A stretch of DNA of 64,000 nt from Bordetella genomosp. 10. Its GTDB lineage: Bacteria > Pseudomonadota > Gammaproteobacteria > Burkholderiales > Burkholderiaceae_B. A program made the translations under genes and the position numbers. The notes beneath the pieces were generated by a model. The model was not told the DNA's origin and did no database searches. It saw only the letters and a list, made by a program, of their open reading frames with translations. The stretch spans positions 2,976,001 to 3,040,000 of the forward strand of contig NZ_NEVM01000005.1 in NCBI RefSeq assembly GCF_002261225.1, written 5' to 3'. Positions 52,904-62,731 of the stretch are shown here, in pieces. Numbering within the stretch: the first letter of the stretch is position 1; each line of letters begins with the position of its first letter.

Positions 52904-52941
52904 AAAAACGGCGCCCGAGCCTAATCGGGCGCCTTTTTTTT
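52904..52941 (+). terminator. Bidirectional-looking intrinsic terminator after dksA
   Basis: Perfect stem GGCGCCCGA/TCGGGCGCC (52910-52918, 52925-52933) with a 6-nt loop, followed by eight T and preceded by an A-run. Confidence 0.95.
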
Positions 52942-53022
52942 GCCGCCGGGCCGCCCCAAGGCAAAAACGCCCCCTTGGGGGGCAGCAAGCGGCGCAAGCC
53001 GCGCGGCGTGGGGGCATTTTTT
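52942..53022 (+). repeat. 81-bp dispersed element, copy 2 (with partial third copy)
   Basis: It matches copy 1 (19737-19817) at 78 of 81 positions, again starting at the last T of a terminator and ending in six T. Shortly after, at 53046-53058, the first 13 bases of the core recur (GCCGGGCCGCCCC), then diverge: a truncated copy. hslV begins 92 bp after the element. Confidence 0.9.
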
Positions 53023-53113
53023 GCTGTTGGGGAACGTCTTTTCCGCCGGGCCGCCCCTCTTGAGTTCCCGGCAGGCCGCCCCCATATGCTCAGCTTCAGC
53101 CGAGGAAAACACC

Positions 53114-53653
53114 ATGGAACAATTTCACGCCACCACCATCGTCTGCGCTCGGCGCGGCAAGCGCGTCGCTCTCGGTGGCGACGGCCAGGTCACGCTGGGC
53201 AATATCGTCATCAAGGGCACCGCGCGCAAGATCCGCCGCCTTTACCATGACAAGATCCTGGCCGGTTTCGCCGGCGCCACCGCCGACGCCTTCACCCTGC
53301 AGGAACGCTTCGAGGCCAAGCTGGAAAAGCACCAGGGCAACCTGATGCGGTCCGCCGTCGAACTGACCCGCGACTGGCGTACCGACCGCGTCCTGCGCCG
53401 CCTGGAGGCCATGCTGATCGTCGCCGACGAGGATCACACGCTGGTGCTCACCGGCAACGGCGACGTGCTGGAGCCGGAACACGGCCTGGCCGCCATCGGC
53501 TCGGGCGGCGCCTATGCGCAATCGGCCGCGCGCGCCCTGCTGGACAACACCGACCTGCCGCCCGAAGCCGTCGTCAAGAAGTCCCTGGAGATCGCCGGCG
53601 AGCTGTGCATCTACACCAACATGAATCACGTCGTCGAAATCCTGGGCGAATAA
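53114..53653 (+). CDS. hslV: ATP-dependent protease subunit HslV (ClpQ)
   Basis: This proteolytic ring subunit of the HslVU protease has 179 residues. Removal of MEQFHA exposes the catalytic Thr (T7 of TTIVCARRG). [26 protein letters not shown] and [16 protein letters not shown] are typical. AGGA precedes the ATG at 53114. The long upstream opening through the dispersed element is not translated. It is 52 bp before hslU. A second proteasome-like subunit (Anbu) lies 30 kb away. Confidence 0.97.
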   Translation: MEQFHATTIVCARRGKRVALGGDGQVTLGNIVIKGTARKIRRLYHDKILAGFAGATADAFTLQERFEAKLEKHQGNLMRSAVELTRDWRTDRVLRRLEAMLIVADEDHTLVLTGNGDVLEPEHGLAAIGSGGAYAQSAARALLDNTDLPPEAVVKKSLEIAGELCIYTNMNHVVEILGE

Positions 53654-53705
53654 GCGCCCGCCTCCACGCCTCGACGTTCCCAGGTTTTAATCAGGACCCA
53701 TCGCC

Positions 53706-55046
53706 ATGTCCGCAACCAGCATGACTCCCGGAGAGATCGTCTCCGAACTCGATAAATTCATCGTCGGCCAGTCGCGCGCCAAGCGCGCCGTCGCGGTCGC
53801 CCTGCGCAATCGCTGGCGCCGCCAGCAAGTGGCCGAGCCGCTGCGCCACGAAATCCATCCCAAGAACATCCTGATGATCGGCCCCACCGGCGTGGGCAAG
53901 ACCGAGATCGCGCGCCGCCTGGCCAAGCTGGCCAACGCGCCCTTCATCAAGATCGAAGCCACCAAGTTCACCGAGGTCGGCTACGTCGGCCGCGACGTCG
54001 ACACCATCATCCGCGACCTCACCGAATATTCGATCAAGCAGACGCGCGAACTGGAAATGCGCCGCGTGCGCACCCAGGCCGAGGACGCCGCCGAGGACCG
54101 CATCCTCGACGCCCTGGTGCCGCCCGCCCGCTCCGCCTCCGGCGAACCGGAGCGCAACCCGGAAAGCAGCGCCCGCCAGACCTTCCGCAAGCGCCTGCGC
54201 GAAGGCGCCATCGACGACCTGGAAGTGGACATCGAGGTGGCCCAGCCGGCGCCGCAGATGGACATCATGGGCCCGCCGGGCATGGAGGAAATGACCGAGC
54301 AACTGCGCGGCATGTTCGCCGGCCTGCAGCGCGACAAGAAGAAGACGCGCAAGCTCAAGGTCAAGGAAGCGTTCAAGCTGCTGGTCGACGAGGAAGCCGC
54401 CAAGCGCGTCAACGAGGAAGACCTGCGCACCGCCGCCATCGCCAACGTCGAACAGAACGGCATCGTCTTCCTGGACGAAATCGACAAGATCGCCGCGCGC
54501 CAGGAAAGCGGCGGCGCCGAGGTCTCGCGCCAGGGCGTGCAGCGCGACCTGCTGCCGCTGGTGGAAGGCACCACGGTGAACACCCGCTACGGCATGGTGC
54601 GCACCGATCACATCCTGTTCATCGCCTCGGGCGCCTTCCACCTGGCCCGTCCGTCGGACCTGATTCCCGAACTGCAGGGTCGCTTCCCCATCCGCGTCGA
54701 GCTCGATTCGCTGTCCGCCGCCGACTTCGTCCGCATCCTTTCCGAGACCGATGCCTCGCTGACCAAGCAGTACGTGGCCTTGATGGCGACCGAGGACGTG
54801 CACCTGGACTTCACCGAGGAAGGCGTGCAGCGCCTGGCCGAACTGGCCTTCGCGGTCAACGAAAAGACCGAGAACATCGGCGCGCGGCGCCTGTACACGG
54901 TGATGGAAAAGCTGCTCGAGGACCTGTCCTTCGACGCCAGCCACGCCGCCGCCAGCGGCCAGGTGGTGCGCATCGACGCGGCCTACGTCAACGACAAGCT
55001 GGAAGAAGCGGCGGGCAGCCAGGATCTGGCGCGCTACGTGCTCTGA
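53706..55046 (+). CDS. hslU: ATPase subunit HslU (ClpY)
   Basis: This AAA+ unfoldase of 446 residues has Walker A GPTGVGKT (59-66), the pore loop GYVGRDVD, Walker [12 protein letters not shown], an I-domain (about 110-230), and a C-terminal tail ending RYVL that inserts into HslV. Its translation-initiation region AGGACCCATCGCC-ATG-TCC is nearly identical to that of the GNAT gene that follows. It is cotranscribed with hslV. Confidence 0.97.
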   Translation: MSATSMTPGEIVSELDKFIVGQSRAKRAVAVALRNRWRRQQVAEPLRHEIHPKNILMIGPTGVGKTEIARRLAKLANAPFIKIEATKFTEVGYVGRDVDTIIRDLTEYSIKQTRELEMRRVRTQAEDAAEDRILDALVPPARSASGEPERNPESSARQTFRKRLREGAIDDLEVDIEVAQPAPQMDIMGPPGMEEMTEQLRGMFAGLQRDKKKTRKLKVKEAFKLLVDEEAAKRVNEEDLRTAAIANVEQNGIVFLDEIDKIAARQESGGAEVSRQGVQRDLLPLVEGTTVNTRYGMVRTDHILFIASGAFHLARPSDLIPELQGRFPIRVELDSLSAADFVRILSETDASLTKQYVALMATEDVHLDFTEEGVQRLAELAFAVNEKTENIGARRLYTVMEKLLEDLSFDASHAAASGQVVRIDAAYVNDKLEEAAGSQDLARYVL

Positions 55047-55143
55047 GGATGCGCCTCGAGGGCGGCCATGCGCGGCGGGATTGGCGCGGATGGCCGCCGA
55101 TGGACTAGGATAGGGTCCCTCGTCTTTTCCAGGACCCATCGCC

Positions 55144-55650
55144 TTGTCCGCCAGCCCGCTCATCCGTCCCGCCACGCCCGCCGACATTCCCGCCATCCTG
55201 GCGCTGATGCGCGGCCTGGCCGAATACGAGAAACTGACGCATCTGTTCGCCGCCACGGAGGCCAACCTGCGCGCCTCCCTGTTCGGCGAACAGCCGGCGG
55301 CGCAATGCCTGGTCGCCGAAAGCGCGGCGGACGGCCGCCTGGTCGCCTACGCGCTCTGGTTCCAGAACTACTCCACCTTCCTGGCCAAGCCCGGCCTGTA
55401 CCTGGAAGACCTCTACGTCCACCCCGACCAGCGCGGCAAGGGCATAGGCAAGGCCTTGCTGCTGCGCCTGGCGTCCATCGCGGTCGAGCGCGGCTACGGC
55501 CGCTTCGAATGGACCGTGCTGGACTGGAACCAGCCGGCCATCGATTTCTACGAGGGCATGGGCGCACAGGTGCTGCCGGAATGGCGCATCGTGCGCGTCA
55601 CCGGCGATGCGCTGCTGGACATGGGCAGGAAAGGAGCGTCCCATGGCTAA
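55144..55650 (+). CDS. GNAT-family N-acetyltransferase (diamine/thialysine acetyltransferase-like)
   Basis: This 168-residue acetyltransferase has acetyl-CoA-binding motif A LYLEDLYVHPDQRGKGIGKA and motif B EWTVLDWNQPAIDFYEGMGA, the pattern of the spermidine/spermine N1-acetyltransferase-like (SAT2, thialysine) group. The start is TTG at 55144, with AGGA upstream. The same leader occurs with ATG before hslU, suggesting the TTG derives from an ATG. It overlaps the cobalamin adenosyltransferase by 8 bp. The natural acceptor amine is unknown. Confidence 0.88.
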   Translation: MSASPLIRPATPADIPAILALMRGLAEYEKLTHLFAATEANLRASLFGEQPAAQCLVAESAADGRLVAYALWFQNYSTFLAKPGLYLEDLYVHPDQRGKGIGKALLLRLASIAVERGYGRFEWTVLDWNQPAIDFYEGMGAQVLPEWRIVRVTGDALLDMGRKGASHG

Positions 55651-56206
55651 CCGCCTGTCCGTCATCGTCACCCGCACCGGCGACGACGGCACAACCGGCC
55701 TGGGCGACGGCAGCCGCGTCGGCAAGGACGACTTGCGGATCGCCGCGATGGGCGACGTCGACGAATTGAACAGCACGCTGGGCCTCGTGCTCGCGGAGCC
55801 GCTGGCCGACGCAAGGCTGGCCGCGGACCTGCGCCGCATCCAGCATTGCCTGTTCGACCTGGGGGCCGAGCTGAGCATCCCGGGCTACGTGGCGCTCAAG
55901 GAAGAACATGCGCGGGACCTGGATGCCTGCCTGGCGCACTACAACGCCACGCTGGCGCCCCTGAAGGAATTCATCCTGCCCGGCGGCACGCGCGCGGCGG
56001 CGCTGCTGCACGTGGCGCGCACCGTCTGCCGGCGCGCCGAACGCGCCGTGGTGGCGCTGGGGCGCGCCCAGACGGTGCATCCGCCCGTGCGGCAATACCT
56101 GAATCGCCTGTCGGACCTGCTTTTCGTCGCCGCGCGCCATGTCAACCAGGCCGCGGGCACGGGGGACGTGCTCTGGAAAAGCCCGAATTCGCGCGTGGGC
56201 GAATAG
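55643..56206 (+). CDS. PduO-type cob(I)alamin adenosyltransferase
   Basis: This enzyme transfers adenosyl from ATP to cob(I)alamin. It has 187 residues, with the N-terminal ATP loop TRTGDDGTTGLGDGSRVGKD, DVDELNSTLGL, FILPGGTRAAALLHVARTVC and RAERAVV, all PduO-family marks. AAAGGAG lies well placed before the ATG at 55643. It overlaps the GNAT gene, so the two are coupled. No other cobalamin genes are nearby. Confidence 0.93.
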   Translation: MANRLSVIVTRTGDDGTTGLGDGSRVGKDDLRIAAMGDVDELNSTLGLVLAEPLADARLAADLRRIQHCLFDLGAELSIPGYVALKEEHARDLDACLAHYNATLAPLKEFILPGGTRAAALLHVARTVCRRAERAVVALGRAQTVHPPVRQYLNRLSDLLFVAARHVNQAAGTGDVLWKSPNSRVGE

Positions 56207-56268
56207 GCGAATAGGCCGCTGAACCGGCAGCCGGCGGCCGGCGGCCATGTGGCCGCCCGCCTGCCCGC

Positions 56269-57279
56269 TCAGTTCACGCCGGCGGCGTGGGCCTGCTGGT
56301 CGGCGTGGTACGACGAACGCACCATGGCGCCCACGGCGGCGTGCGAGAAGCCCATCTCGTAGGCCTCGCGCTCGAACATCGCGAAGGTGTCGGGATGCAC
56401 GTAGCGCAGCACCGGCAGGTGGTGCTCGGACGGCTGCAGGTACTGGCCGATGGTCAGCATGTCGACGTTGTGCGCGCGCATGTCGCGCATGACCTGGAGG
56501 ATTTCCTCGTCGGTCTCGCCCAGGCCCAGCATCAGGCCCGACTTGGTCGGCACGTCCGGATGCAGCTTCTTGAACTCGGCCAGCAGCTTCAGCGAGTGCG
56601 CGTAATCGGAACCCGGGCGGGCCTGCTTGTACAGGCGCGGCACGGTCTCCAGATTGTGGTTCATCACGTCCGGCGGACCGGCATTGAGGATGTCCAGCGC
56701 GCGATCCAGGCGGCCGCGGAAGTCCGGCACCAGGACTTCGATGCGCGTGGAGGGCGACTGCTCGCGCACTTGGCGGATGCATTCCACGAAGTGGGCGGCG
56801 CCGCCGTCGCGCAGGTCGTCGCGGTCCACCGAGGTGATCACCACGTAGGACAGCTTCAGCGCGGCGATGGTGCGGGCCAGGTTGCGCGGCTCGTCGGCGT
56901 CCAGCGGGTCCGGACGGCCGTGGCCGACGTCACAGAAGGGGCAGCGGCGCGTGCACTTGTCGCCCATGATCATGAACGTGGCGGTGCCCTTGCCGAAGCA
57001 TTCGCCGATGTTCGGACACGAGGCTTCCTCGCAGACCGTGTGCAGATTGTGCTCGCGCAGGATGCGCTTGATGTCGTAGAAGCGCGATCCCGGCGCGGCG
57101 GCGCGCACGCGGATCCATTCGGGCTTCTTCAGGCGCTCCACCTGCACCACCTTGATGGGGATGCGGGCGGTCTTGGCCTGCGACTTCTGCTTCTGCGTGG
57201 GATCGTAGGGAGCGGCGGCCGGCGCGTTGCCGGCGGCGGGCGCGTCGGGAGTCGCGCTGGAGGACGTTTCAGATGACAT
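56269..57279 (-). CDS. lipA: Lipoyl synthase
   Basis: This radical-SAM enzyme inserts two sulfurs into octanoyl-protein to give lipoyl. It has 336 residues. The auxiliary cluster ligands are C83, C88 and C94 ([12 protein letters not shown]). The radical-SAM ligands are C109, C113 and C116 (CTRRCPFC). The C-terminal RSSY Ser (321-324) also binds the auxiliary cluster. The N-terminal 35 residues are Ala/Ser-rich and variable. It lies downstream of lipB in the same orientation (54 bp). Confidence 0.97.
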   Translation of the reverse strand: MSSETSSSATPDAPAAGNAPAAAPYDPTQKQKSQAKTARIPIKVVQVERLKKPEWIRVRAAAPGSRFYDIKRILREHNLHTVCEEASCPNIGECFGKGTATFMIMGDKCTRRCPFCDVGHGRPDPLDADEPRNLARTIAALKLSYVVITSVDRDDLRDGGAAHFVECIRQVREQSPSTRIEVLVPDFRGRLDRALDILNAGPPDVMNHNLETVPRLYKQARPGSDYAHSLKLLAEFKKLHPDVPTKSGLMLGLGETDEEILQVMRDMRAHNVDMLTIGQYLQPSEHHLPVLRYVHPDTFAMFEREAYEMGFSHAAVGAMVRSSYHADQQAHAAGVN

Positions 57280-57333
57280 GGATCTGGTTGCTTCGCGCGG
57301 CGCGCGGGGGCGTCGCCTGGAATCAAAACGACA

Positions 57334-58062
57334 TCATACTCCCGCCGGCGGGAACGCCGCGGGACCGACCCCGGCGGCGGCCGGGCTATTGGCCGGCGGG
57401 GCGCCCGATGGCCGGGCGCGGTCGCCCAGCCCGGCGAGGCGGCGCGCCAGCCGCTCCCCGACCTCGACCAGGTCGGCGCGCACGCCGCAATGGGCCAGGT
57501 CGGTAGTCGCCAGATTGGCGTAGCCACAGGGATTGATGCCATCGAACGGCCGCAAGTCCATGTCCACGTTCAGCGCCACGCCATGGTAGGTGCAGCCCGA
57601 GCGCACCTTGATGCCCAGGGCGGCGATCTTGGCCAGCTCGCCGTCCGCGCCCGGCACGTAGACGCCGGGCGCGCCCGGCTTCCTACAGGCCTGCACGCCG
57701 TAGTCCGCCAGCAGGCCGATCACGGCGTCTTCCAGGAAAGCGACGTATTCCTTGACGTACAGGCCGGCGCGCCGCAGGTCGGCCAGCACATAGGCCACCA
57801 CCTGGCCGGGGCCATGGTAGGTGACCTGGCCGCCGCGATCGGTGCGCACGACGGGGATGGCGCCGGGCGCCAGCACGTGGTGGGGCAAGCCGGCCTGCCC
57901 CAGCGTATAGACGGGGGCGTGCTCGCACAGCCAGATTTCGTCCGCCGTGGCCGGCGTGCGCGCCTCGGTGAAGGCCCGCATGCCCTGCCACACCGTCTCG
58001 TAGTCGGCGGGGCGGATCAGCCACCGGTGCATGGGCGCGCTGGCGCCGGGGTCCGTCGACAT
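57334..58062 (-). CDS. lipB: Lipoate-protein ligase B (octanoyltransferase)
   Basis: LipB moves octanoyl from acyl carrier protein to lipoyl domains. It has 242 residues with [15 protein letters not shown] (73-87), catalytic K145 ([10 protein letters not shown]) and acyl-thioester C179 (GINPCGY). The C-terminal tail ([15 protein letters not shown]) is low-complexity. The start at 58062 or at Met11 is possible. It follows ybeD by 14 bp, forming a dat-ybeD-lipB-lipA cluster. Confidence 0.95.
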   Translation of the reverse strand: MSTDPGASAPMHRWLIRPADYETVWQGMRAFTEARTPATADEIWLCEHAPVYTLGQAGLPHHVLAPGAIPVVRTDRGGQVTYHGPGQVVAYVLADLRRAGLYVKEYVAFLEDAVIGLLADYGVQACRKPGAPGVYVPGADGELAKIAALGIKVRSGCTYHGVALNVDMDLRPFDGINPCGYANLATTDLAHCGVRADLVEVGERLARRLAGLGDRARPSGAPPANSPAAAGVGPAAFPPAGV

Positions 58063-58076
58063 GGGCCGGCGTCCGG

Positions 58077-58352
58077 CTACAGCACCACGGACACCAGGTG
58101 GTGTCCGTGCAGGGCACGGTAGAGGTTGTCCAACTGCTCGCGCGAGGTCGCCCGCACGGTGAAGGTCAGGCCGATGTAGTTGCCGCCCTTGCTGGGACGC
58201 ATCTCGACCGTGGCCGGATCGAAGTCGGGGTCGAACTGCAACACCACTTCGGTCAGCAACTGGGCGAACTCCGGATGCGATTTGCCCATCACCTTGATGG
58301 GAAAGTCGCTGGGATATTCGATGAGGGAGTCTTGGGGGGGAATCGTCGTCAT
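58077..58352 (-). CDS. ybeD: YbeD/DUF493 family protein
   Basis: This small 91-residue cytoplasmic protein has an ACT-like fold. [20 protein letters not shown] and [22 protein letters not shown] are the family core. The gene is conserved next to lipB. The protein is thought to be regulatory, but its function is not established. Confidence 0.93.
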   Translation of the reverse strand: MTTIPPQDSLIEYPSDFPIKVMGKSHPEFAQLLTEVVLQFDPDFDPATVEMRPSKGGNYIGLTFTVRATSREQLDNLYRALHGHHLVSVVL

Positions 58353-58411
58353 GCGAGCTATATGGGGGCCGCGGGCCGGCTTTCCAAGCGCGGGGCGCGT
58401 CGGTTTGGACG

Positions 58412-59284
58412 CTAGGCCAGCAGGGCTGCGATACGGGCATCATACCCCGCGCGCAACCTGGCATAAACGGGGCCGGGCTTGCCGTTGCCGACCGGCCGCC
58501 CGTCCAGGCGGGTGATGGGCAGCACCTCCCGCGCGGCGGAGGAAATCAGCAGCTCATCCGCGGCCTCGACCTCGGCGCGCGGCACGTCGCGCATCTCGAA
58601 GGGCACGCCGGCTTCCTCCGCCAGCTCGGCCATCAGGCCGTAGCGGATGCCTTCCAGGATGCGATGGTCGCGCGGCGGGCCGATCAGCCTGCCGCCGGAG
58701 ACGACCCAGATATTGGCCGAGGCCGCCTCGGTCAGCAGGCCGTCGCGGAACTGGACGACTTCGTCCGCGCCGGCGTCCACGGCGGCCTGCTTGGCCAGCA
58801 CATTGCCCAGCAGGGACACCGACTTGATGTCGCAATGCAGCCACCGCTCGTCGGGGATGGAGATCAGCGACTGCCCGTTCTCGCGCGCGTCAGCGGTCGG
58901 CCGCGTGAAGGGCGAGACCATGCCGAAGACCGTGGGCGTGACCGCCTCGCCGGGAAACCCGTGGTCCCGCCGGGCCACGCCGCGCGTGACCTGCAAGTAG
59001 ACAACGCAGGACGGCGTCGCCGAACGCGCGATCAATTCCCGCACCAGGCCGGCCCAGCCGTCGCGGTCGAACGGCGACGCGATGCGGACCTTCTCCAGGC
59101 TGCGCGCCAGACGGCCCAGGTGCTCCTGCAAGCGGAAGGGACGCCCCTCGTAGACCGGCACCACCTCGTAAATCCCGTCGCCGAAGATGAAGCCGCGGTC
59201 GAGGACCGAGATCTTGGCATCCTGGAGACGCACGAATTCACCGTTAAGATACGCCTGGCTATCGGCCGGCACGCCTGGAATCAT
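58412..59284 (-). CDS. dat: Class IV aminotransferase, D-alanine transaminase type
   Basis: This fold-IV PLP enzyme of 290 residues carries the PLP lysine K154 ([16 protein letters not shown]) and [13 protein letters not shown] at the start. [10 protein letters not shown] and GITR-like [18 protein letters not shown] bind cofactor phosphate. The short, D-amino-acid-type features and its place beside a D,D-carboxypeptidase suggest it makes or recycles D-alanine/D-glutamate for the wall. Aminodeoxychorismate lyase and branched-chain types share the fold. Confidence 0.87.
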   Translation of the reverse strand: MIPGVPADSQAYLNGEFVRLQDAKISVLDRGFIFGDGIYEVVPVYEGRPFRLQEHLGRLARSLEKVRIASPFDRDGWAGLVRELIARSATPSCVVYLQVTRGVARRDHGFPGEAVTPTVFGMVSPFTRPTADARENGQSLISIPDERWLHCDIKSVSLLGNVLAKQAAVDAGADEVVQFRDGLLTEAASANIWVVSGGRLIGPPRDHRILEGIRYGLMAELAEEAGVPFEMRDVPRAEVEAADELLISSAAREVLPITRLDGRPVGNGKPGPVYARLRAGYDARIAALLA

Positions 59285-59341
59285 GATGGCACTACTCCGT
59301 GCAAACGATGGGGCCGCCGGAAAATGCCGACGGACCGCCGC

Positions 59342-59377
59342 AAAAATGAAAAGGGGCGGACCCGCGGTCCGCCCCTT
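59342..59377 (-). terminator. Intrinsic terminator after the carboxypeptidase gene
   Basis: A perfect 10-bp stem GGGGCGGACC/GGTCCGCCCC with loop CGC (59353-59375) continues on the minus strand into TTTTCATTTTT. It separates the carboxypeptidase transcript from the dat-lip cluster. Confidence 0.88.
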
Positions 59378-59419
59378 CGCTTGACGACCGGGCGCAAGCT
59401 TACACCCGGGCGCGCCGTT

Positions 59420-60721
59420 CTAGTTGAACCAGCGCTTGACCGTATCGACCATGCGGCCGAAGAAGCCGGCGCGCTCGACCGGTTCCTGCACCACCAGCGG
59501 CTCGACGCGCAGCGTCTTGCTGTCCAGCGTCAGGCGCAAGGTGCCCACCTTCTGCCCCTTCTCCAGGGGCGCCACCAGCGGATCGGTGCGCTCGGCGACC
59601 GGCTTGACGTCGGCCGTCCTGCCGCGCGGCACGGCGATCCACACCGGCGCCGGGGGGCCCAGCTTGACGGTCTCGACCTTGCCTTCCCAGACGCGCGCGT
59701 CGATGCCCGGCTGGGCCTTGTCGAACAGCTTCACCGTATCGAAATTCTGGAAGCTCCAGTTGAGGATCTTCAGGCTTTCCTCGGCGCGGGTGGACTCGCT
59801 GTCCGTCCCCACCAGCACCGTCAGCACGCGGCGATCGCCGCGCAGGGCGGTGGCCACCAGGCAGTATCCGGCCGAATCGGTGTGGCCGGTCTTCATGCCA
59901 TCCACCGAGGGATCGGCCCACAGCAGGCGATTGCGGTTGGACTGCGAGATCTTGTTGTACGTGAAGCTCTTCTGCTTATAGAAGTGGAAATAATCCGGGT
60001 GATCCGTGATCAGGTGGGTGGCGATGGTCGCCAGGTCGCGCACGGTGGTCATGTGCTGCGGATCCGGCAGGCCCGTGGCGTTCATGAAGTGCGTGTTCTT
60101 CATGCCCAGGCGCTCGGCTTCCTGGTTCATCAGCGCGGCGAAGGCGCTTTCGCTGCCGCCGACCGCCTCGGCCAGCGCCACCGAGGCGTCGTTGCCGGAC
60201 TGCACGATCACGCCCTGCAACAGCTCCTCGACCGTCACCGGCTTGCGCGGCTCGATGAACATGCGCGAACCGCCCGTGCGCCAGGCGTGCTCGGAGACCG
60301 GCACCTGCTGGTCCATGGTGATGCGCTTTTCATCCAGCGCATTGAAGACCACATAGGCGGTCATGATCTTGGTCAGCGACGCCGGCTCGACCTTCTGGTC
60401 GGGATTGGAGGCCGCCAGCACCTGGCCGCTGTTGACGTCGACGGTGATCCACGCGCGCGCCGCGAGCGTGGGCGCCGGAATGGTCGACACGTCGCCGACC
60501 GGCACGACATTGTTGGAATCCGTGGCGCCGATCTGCGTCGGCGCCGTCGCCTTGCCCGGGGACACGACCGGGGCGGGCTGCGAGGCGGCGGGCACGACGG
60601 CCGTCGCCTGCGCCCATACCGCGGCAGGACTGCCTCCAATCATCGCCGCCATCAGGGCGCCCGCGACGATGCGGCGGGACAAGGACAGGGGAGCAATGCG
60701 GGACAGAGGCAGTGGAGTCAT
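59420..60721 (-). CDS. dacC: D-alanyl-D-alanine carboxypeptidase (PBP5/6 type)
   Basis: This periplasmic, membrane-anchored low-molecular-weight PBP trims the terminal D-Ala of peptidoglycan stem peptides. It has 433 residues with a signal peptide to about 37. Active-site motifs are S115-L-T-K118, S175-G-N177 and K277-T-G279. A PBP5-like C-terminal beta domain follows, and the final helix RAGFFGRMVDTVKRWFN is amphipathic, a membrane anchor. A Pro/Ala-rich insert (about 40-85) follows the signal. The ATG at 60721 is used. Confidence 0.95.
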   Translation of the reverse strand: MTPLPLSRIAPLSLSRRIVAGALMAAMIGGSPAAVWAQATAVVPAASQPAPVVSPGKATAPTQIGATDSNNVVPVGDVSTIPAPTLAARAWITVDVNSGQVLAASNPDQKVEPASLTKIMTAYVVFNALDEKRITMDQQVPVSEHAWRTGGSRMFIEPRKPVTVEELLQGVIVQSGNDASVALAEAVGGSESAFAALMNQEAERLGMKNTHFMNATGLPDPQHMTTVRDLATIATHLITDHPDYFHFYKQKSFTYNKISQSNRNRLLWADPSVDGMKTGHTDSAGYCLVATALRGDRRVLTVLVGTDSESTRAEESLKILNWSFQNFDTVKLFDKAQPGIDARVWEGKVETVKLGPPAPVWIAVPRGRTADVKPVAERTDPLVAPLEKGQKVGTLRLTLDSKTLRVEPLVVQEPVERAGFFGRMVDTVKRWFN

Positions 60722-60775
60722 CGGCAAATGTCGGCGTTCGTAATCGTGGTCAAGGTGGGGAAGCAACAATTATAG

Positions 60776-61124
60776 GCAGGGGGGAAATCGCGAAACGGCG
60801 GAGAACGGAAGCGATGCCCGGGCAAGATGAAACCTGATGAAACATTGGTGTAGCGTTTAAAACGAAATCCTTACGTGGCGCGGCTTGCCGGCGAGTTCGC
60901 CGCCACGGCTCAAGTGTGGCGCGCGAGTAACACTCGCCAGGGAGAGCAGCGGGGACTTTGTGTCATTGCCAAGCTATTCGTGCCCGCCCGGGCGAGGCCG
61001 GGGCCGGATGCTGCTCATCCATGGGGGCCATGGCGGCAGAATCGCTGGCCGTGTGGCCATGGGCGGCAGCGCAGCCCCTTGGGATGGTCTCGACGCCTTC
61101 GCACGGCCACCGCCGTGCCCGCCG
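60776..61124. other. Intergenic stretch, no gene recognised
   Basis: About 350 bp between the carboxypeptidase promoter side and the alpha/beta hydrolase stop. The only patterns seen are a doublet GATGAAAC (60826-60833 and 60836-60843) and an AT-rich patch TTTAAAACGAAATC (60857-60870). No terminator, RNA or supported ORF was found. Confidence 0.5.
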
Positions 61125-61784
61125 TCACCCCAGCGCCCGCGCCAGCCGCGTGAGCACCAGTTGCTTCAACAACAGCAGCTTGCCGTGGAAGAAATGGCTG
61201 GCGCCGGGGATCACCACCACCGGCACGCTGCGATCGCGTGTCCAGTCCATCAATTCGCCCAACGGCACCACTTCGTCCTGCTCGCCGTGCACCAGCAGCG
61301 TGTCCGGCGGCAGATCGACCTGGCGGAACTGGAAGCGCCAGACCGCCGGGCCGGCCAGGATCAAGGCCGCGGGCCGCGGCTGGCCTGCCTCGGCGAGGGC
61401 CGAGTCCAATTGCGCGGCCACGGCCGTGCCGAAGGAAAACCCCGCCAGCACCCACGGCAGGTTCGCCAGTTCGGGATGGCGTTCGCGCACCTGGGCGACC
61501 AATTGCTGCATGTCCGCGGTTTCGCCCTCGGCCTTGTCGAACTGCCCTTCGGAAGCGCGCACGCCGCGGAAATCCGGCCGCACCGCCACCAGGCCTTCCT
61601 GCACGCAGGCGCGCGCGATGGTGGTGACTACCTTGTTGTCGCGGGTGCCTTCATGCAGGGGATGGGGATGCAGCACCAGGGCCCAGCCGCGCGGCGGCTG
61701 CGCGGGCCAGTCGATGGCGCAATCGATACGGCCGGCGGCTCCGGCGAAGGCGACGATTTCGGTATGGGCGGACGTGGCGGACAT
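61125..61784 (-). CDS. Alpha/beta hydrolase (COG2945 type)
   Basis: This 219-residue small alpha/beta hydrolase has nucleophile S117 in GFSFGT, D170 in HGEQDEVVP and H197 in GASHFFHGK. It opens with VLHPHPLHEGTRDNKVV, the family oxyanion region. The function is not established, and an esterase is likely. The ATG at 61784 is used; the upstream opening to 61946 is not family-like. Confidence 0.88.
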   Translation of the reverse strand: MSATSAHTEIVAFAGAAGRIDCAIDWPAQPPRGWALVLHPHPLHEGTRDNKVVTTIARACVQEGLVAVRPDFRGVRASEGQFDKAEGETADMQQLVAQVRERHPELANLPWVLAGFSFGTAVAAQLDSALAEAGQPRPAALILAGPAVWRFQFRQVDLPPDTLLVHGEQDEVVPLGELMDWTRDRSVPVVVIPGASHFFHGKLLLLKQLVLTRLARALG

Positions 61785-61952
61785 GAGCGACTCGGACTGG
61801 CTAATGCGCGATGCGGCTGGAATCCGATCCAGCCGCAAACAAACGTTAGAAACGGCGCCCGGCGGCGGCGCCGGGCTGGAAGCCTCGCATCTTACGGGAA
61901 TCCGCGCGCCCTGCCCGGCCGGCAGACTACGCGCGGCCGGGGCCACGCGGCC

Positions 61953-62729
61953 TTAGTGCGTGGCCAGCGGCACGCCCATCGGGCCCCCCGGCGCGGGCAG
62001 TTTCTGCGACAACCACAGCGCGAGGTCATCCAGCGCCGCGTCCGTGGCCACGCGCAAGGCCTGCACGCCGCCCGACGCGTCCTGCGTCGTGGCGGGCGCG
62101 GCGCGCGCCACGCGCACGGCGTCGATGGTGCGGCGCTCCTTCAGCAGGACGGCCTGCAAGCCGACCCGCCCTTCGCTGGACGAACCGTCCGGCGCATAGA
62201 CCTGCTCGAAGCGCGTCAGCGTAACCTGCAAGACCGGAGCGCGCGGATCGACCGTGTCGGCCAGCACCGGGCCCTGCGCGGACAGGCGCTCCACCAGCCG
62301 CTGCTGCAACAACTGGGCCGGCGTCGCGGCCCAGCGATACGTCGCGTAGGACTGCGGATTCGCGCTCTCGCCGATGCGCCAGATCACGCCGGTATCGTTG
62401 AGCATGGCCACCGCCGTGACGTTCACCGAGATCGGTTCGCGCTTGGGCAGCGTCGCCATCGCCGGCGTGGAGGGCCCCAGATCGAACAGCCCGACCTGCG
62501 GACCATTGGCGCGGCCCACGCTGCAACCGGTCAACGCCACGGCGGCCGCGGCCAATCCGAAAGCGGGGAGCAGGCGGAGCACGCGACGGCGGGACCGGGC
62601 GAGGACCCCGCTTAAAAACCGGCCGCGGCCGGCGTCGACGGATGCCGTCGACGTCGACGCGCCCCGTGCGGGTTGACCGGCCGACGTCTGGCGGCGAAGC
62701 GCATATTCCTTGAACGAGCAGACCTTCAT
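61953..62729 (-). CDS. ABC-type transport auxiliary lipoprotein (PqiC-like, MCE system)
   Basis: This 258-residue lipoprotein has a lipobox LTGC with the lipidated C69, then a PqiC/DUF330-type domain (ISVNVTAVAMLNDTGVIWRIG). About 48 residues precede the hydrophobic part of the signal, so the real start may be a later GTG/TTG. It lies two bases after the MCE gene and should sit in the outer membrane as the receiving partner of the MlaD-type channel. Confidence 0.85.
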   Translation of the reverse strand: MKVCSFKEYALRRQTSAGQPARGASTSTASVDAGRGRFLSGVLARSRRRVLRLLPAFGLAAAAVALTGCSVGRANGPQVGLFDLGPSTPAMATLPKREPISVNVTAVAMLNDTGVIWRIGESANPQSYATYRWAATPAQLLQQRLVERLSAQGPVLADTVDPRAPVLQVTLTRFEQVYAPDGSSSEGRVGLQAVLLKERRTIDAVRVARAAPATTQDASGGVQALRVATDAALDDLALWLSQKLPAPGGPMGVPLATH

Positions 62730-62731
62730 GC

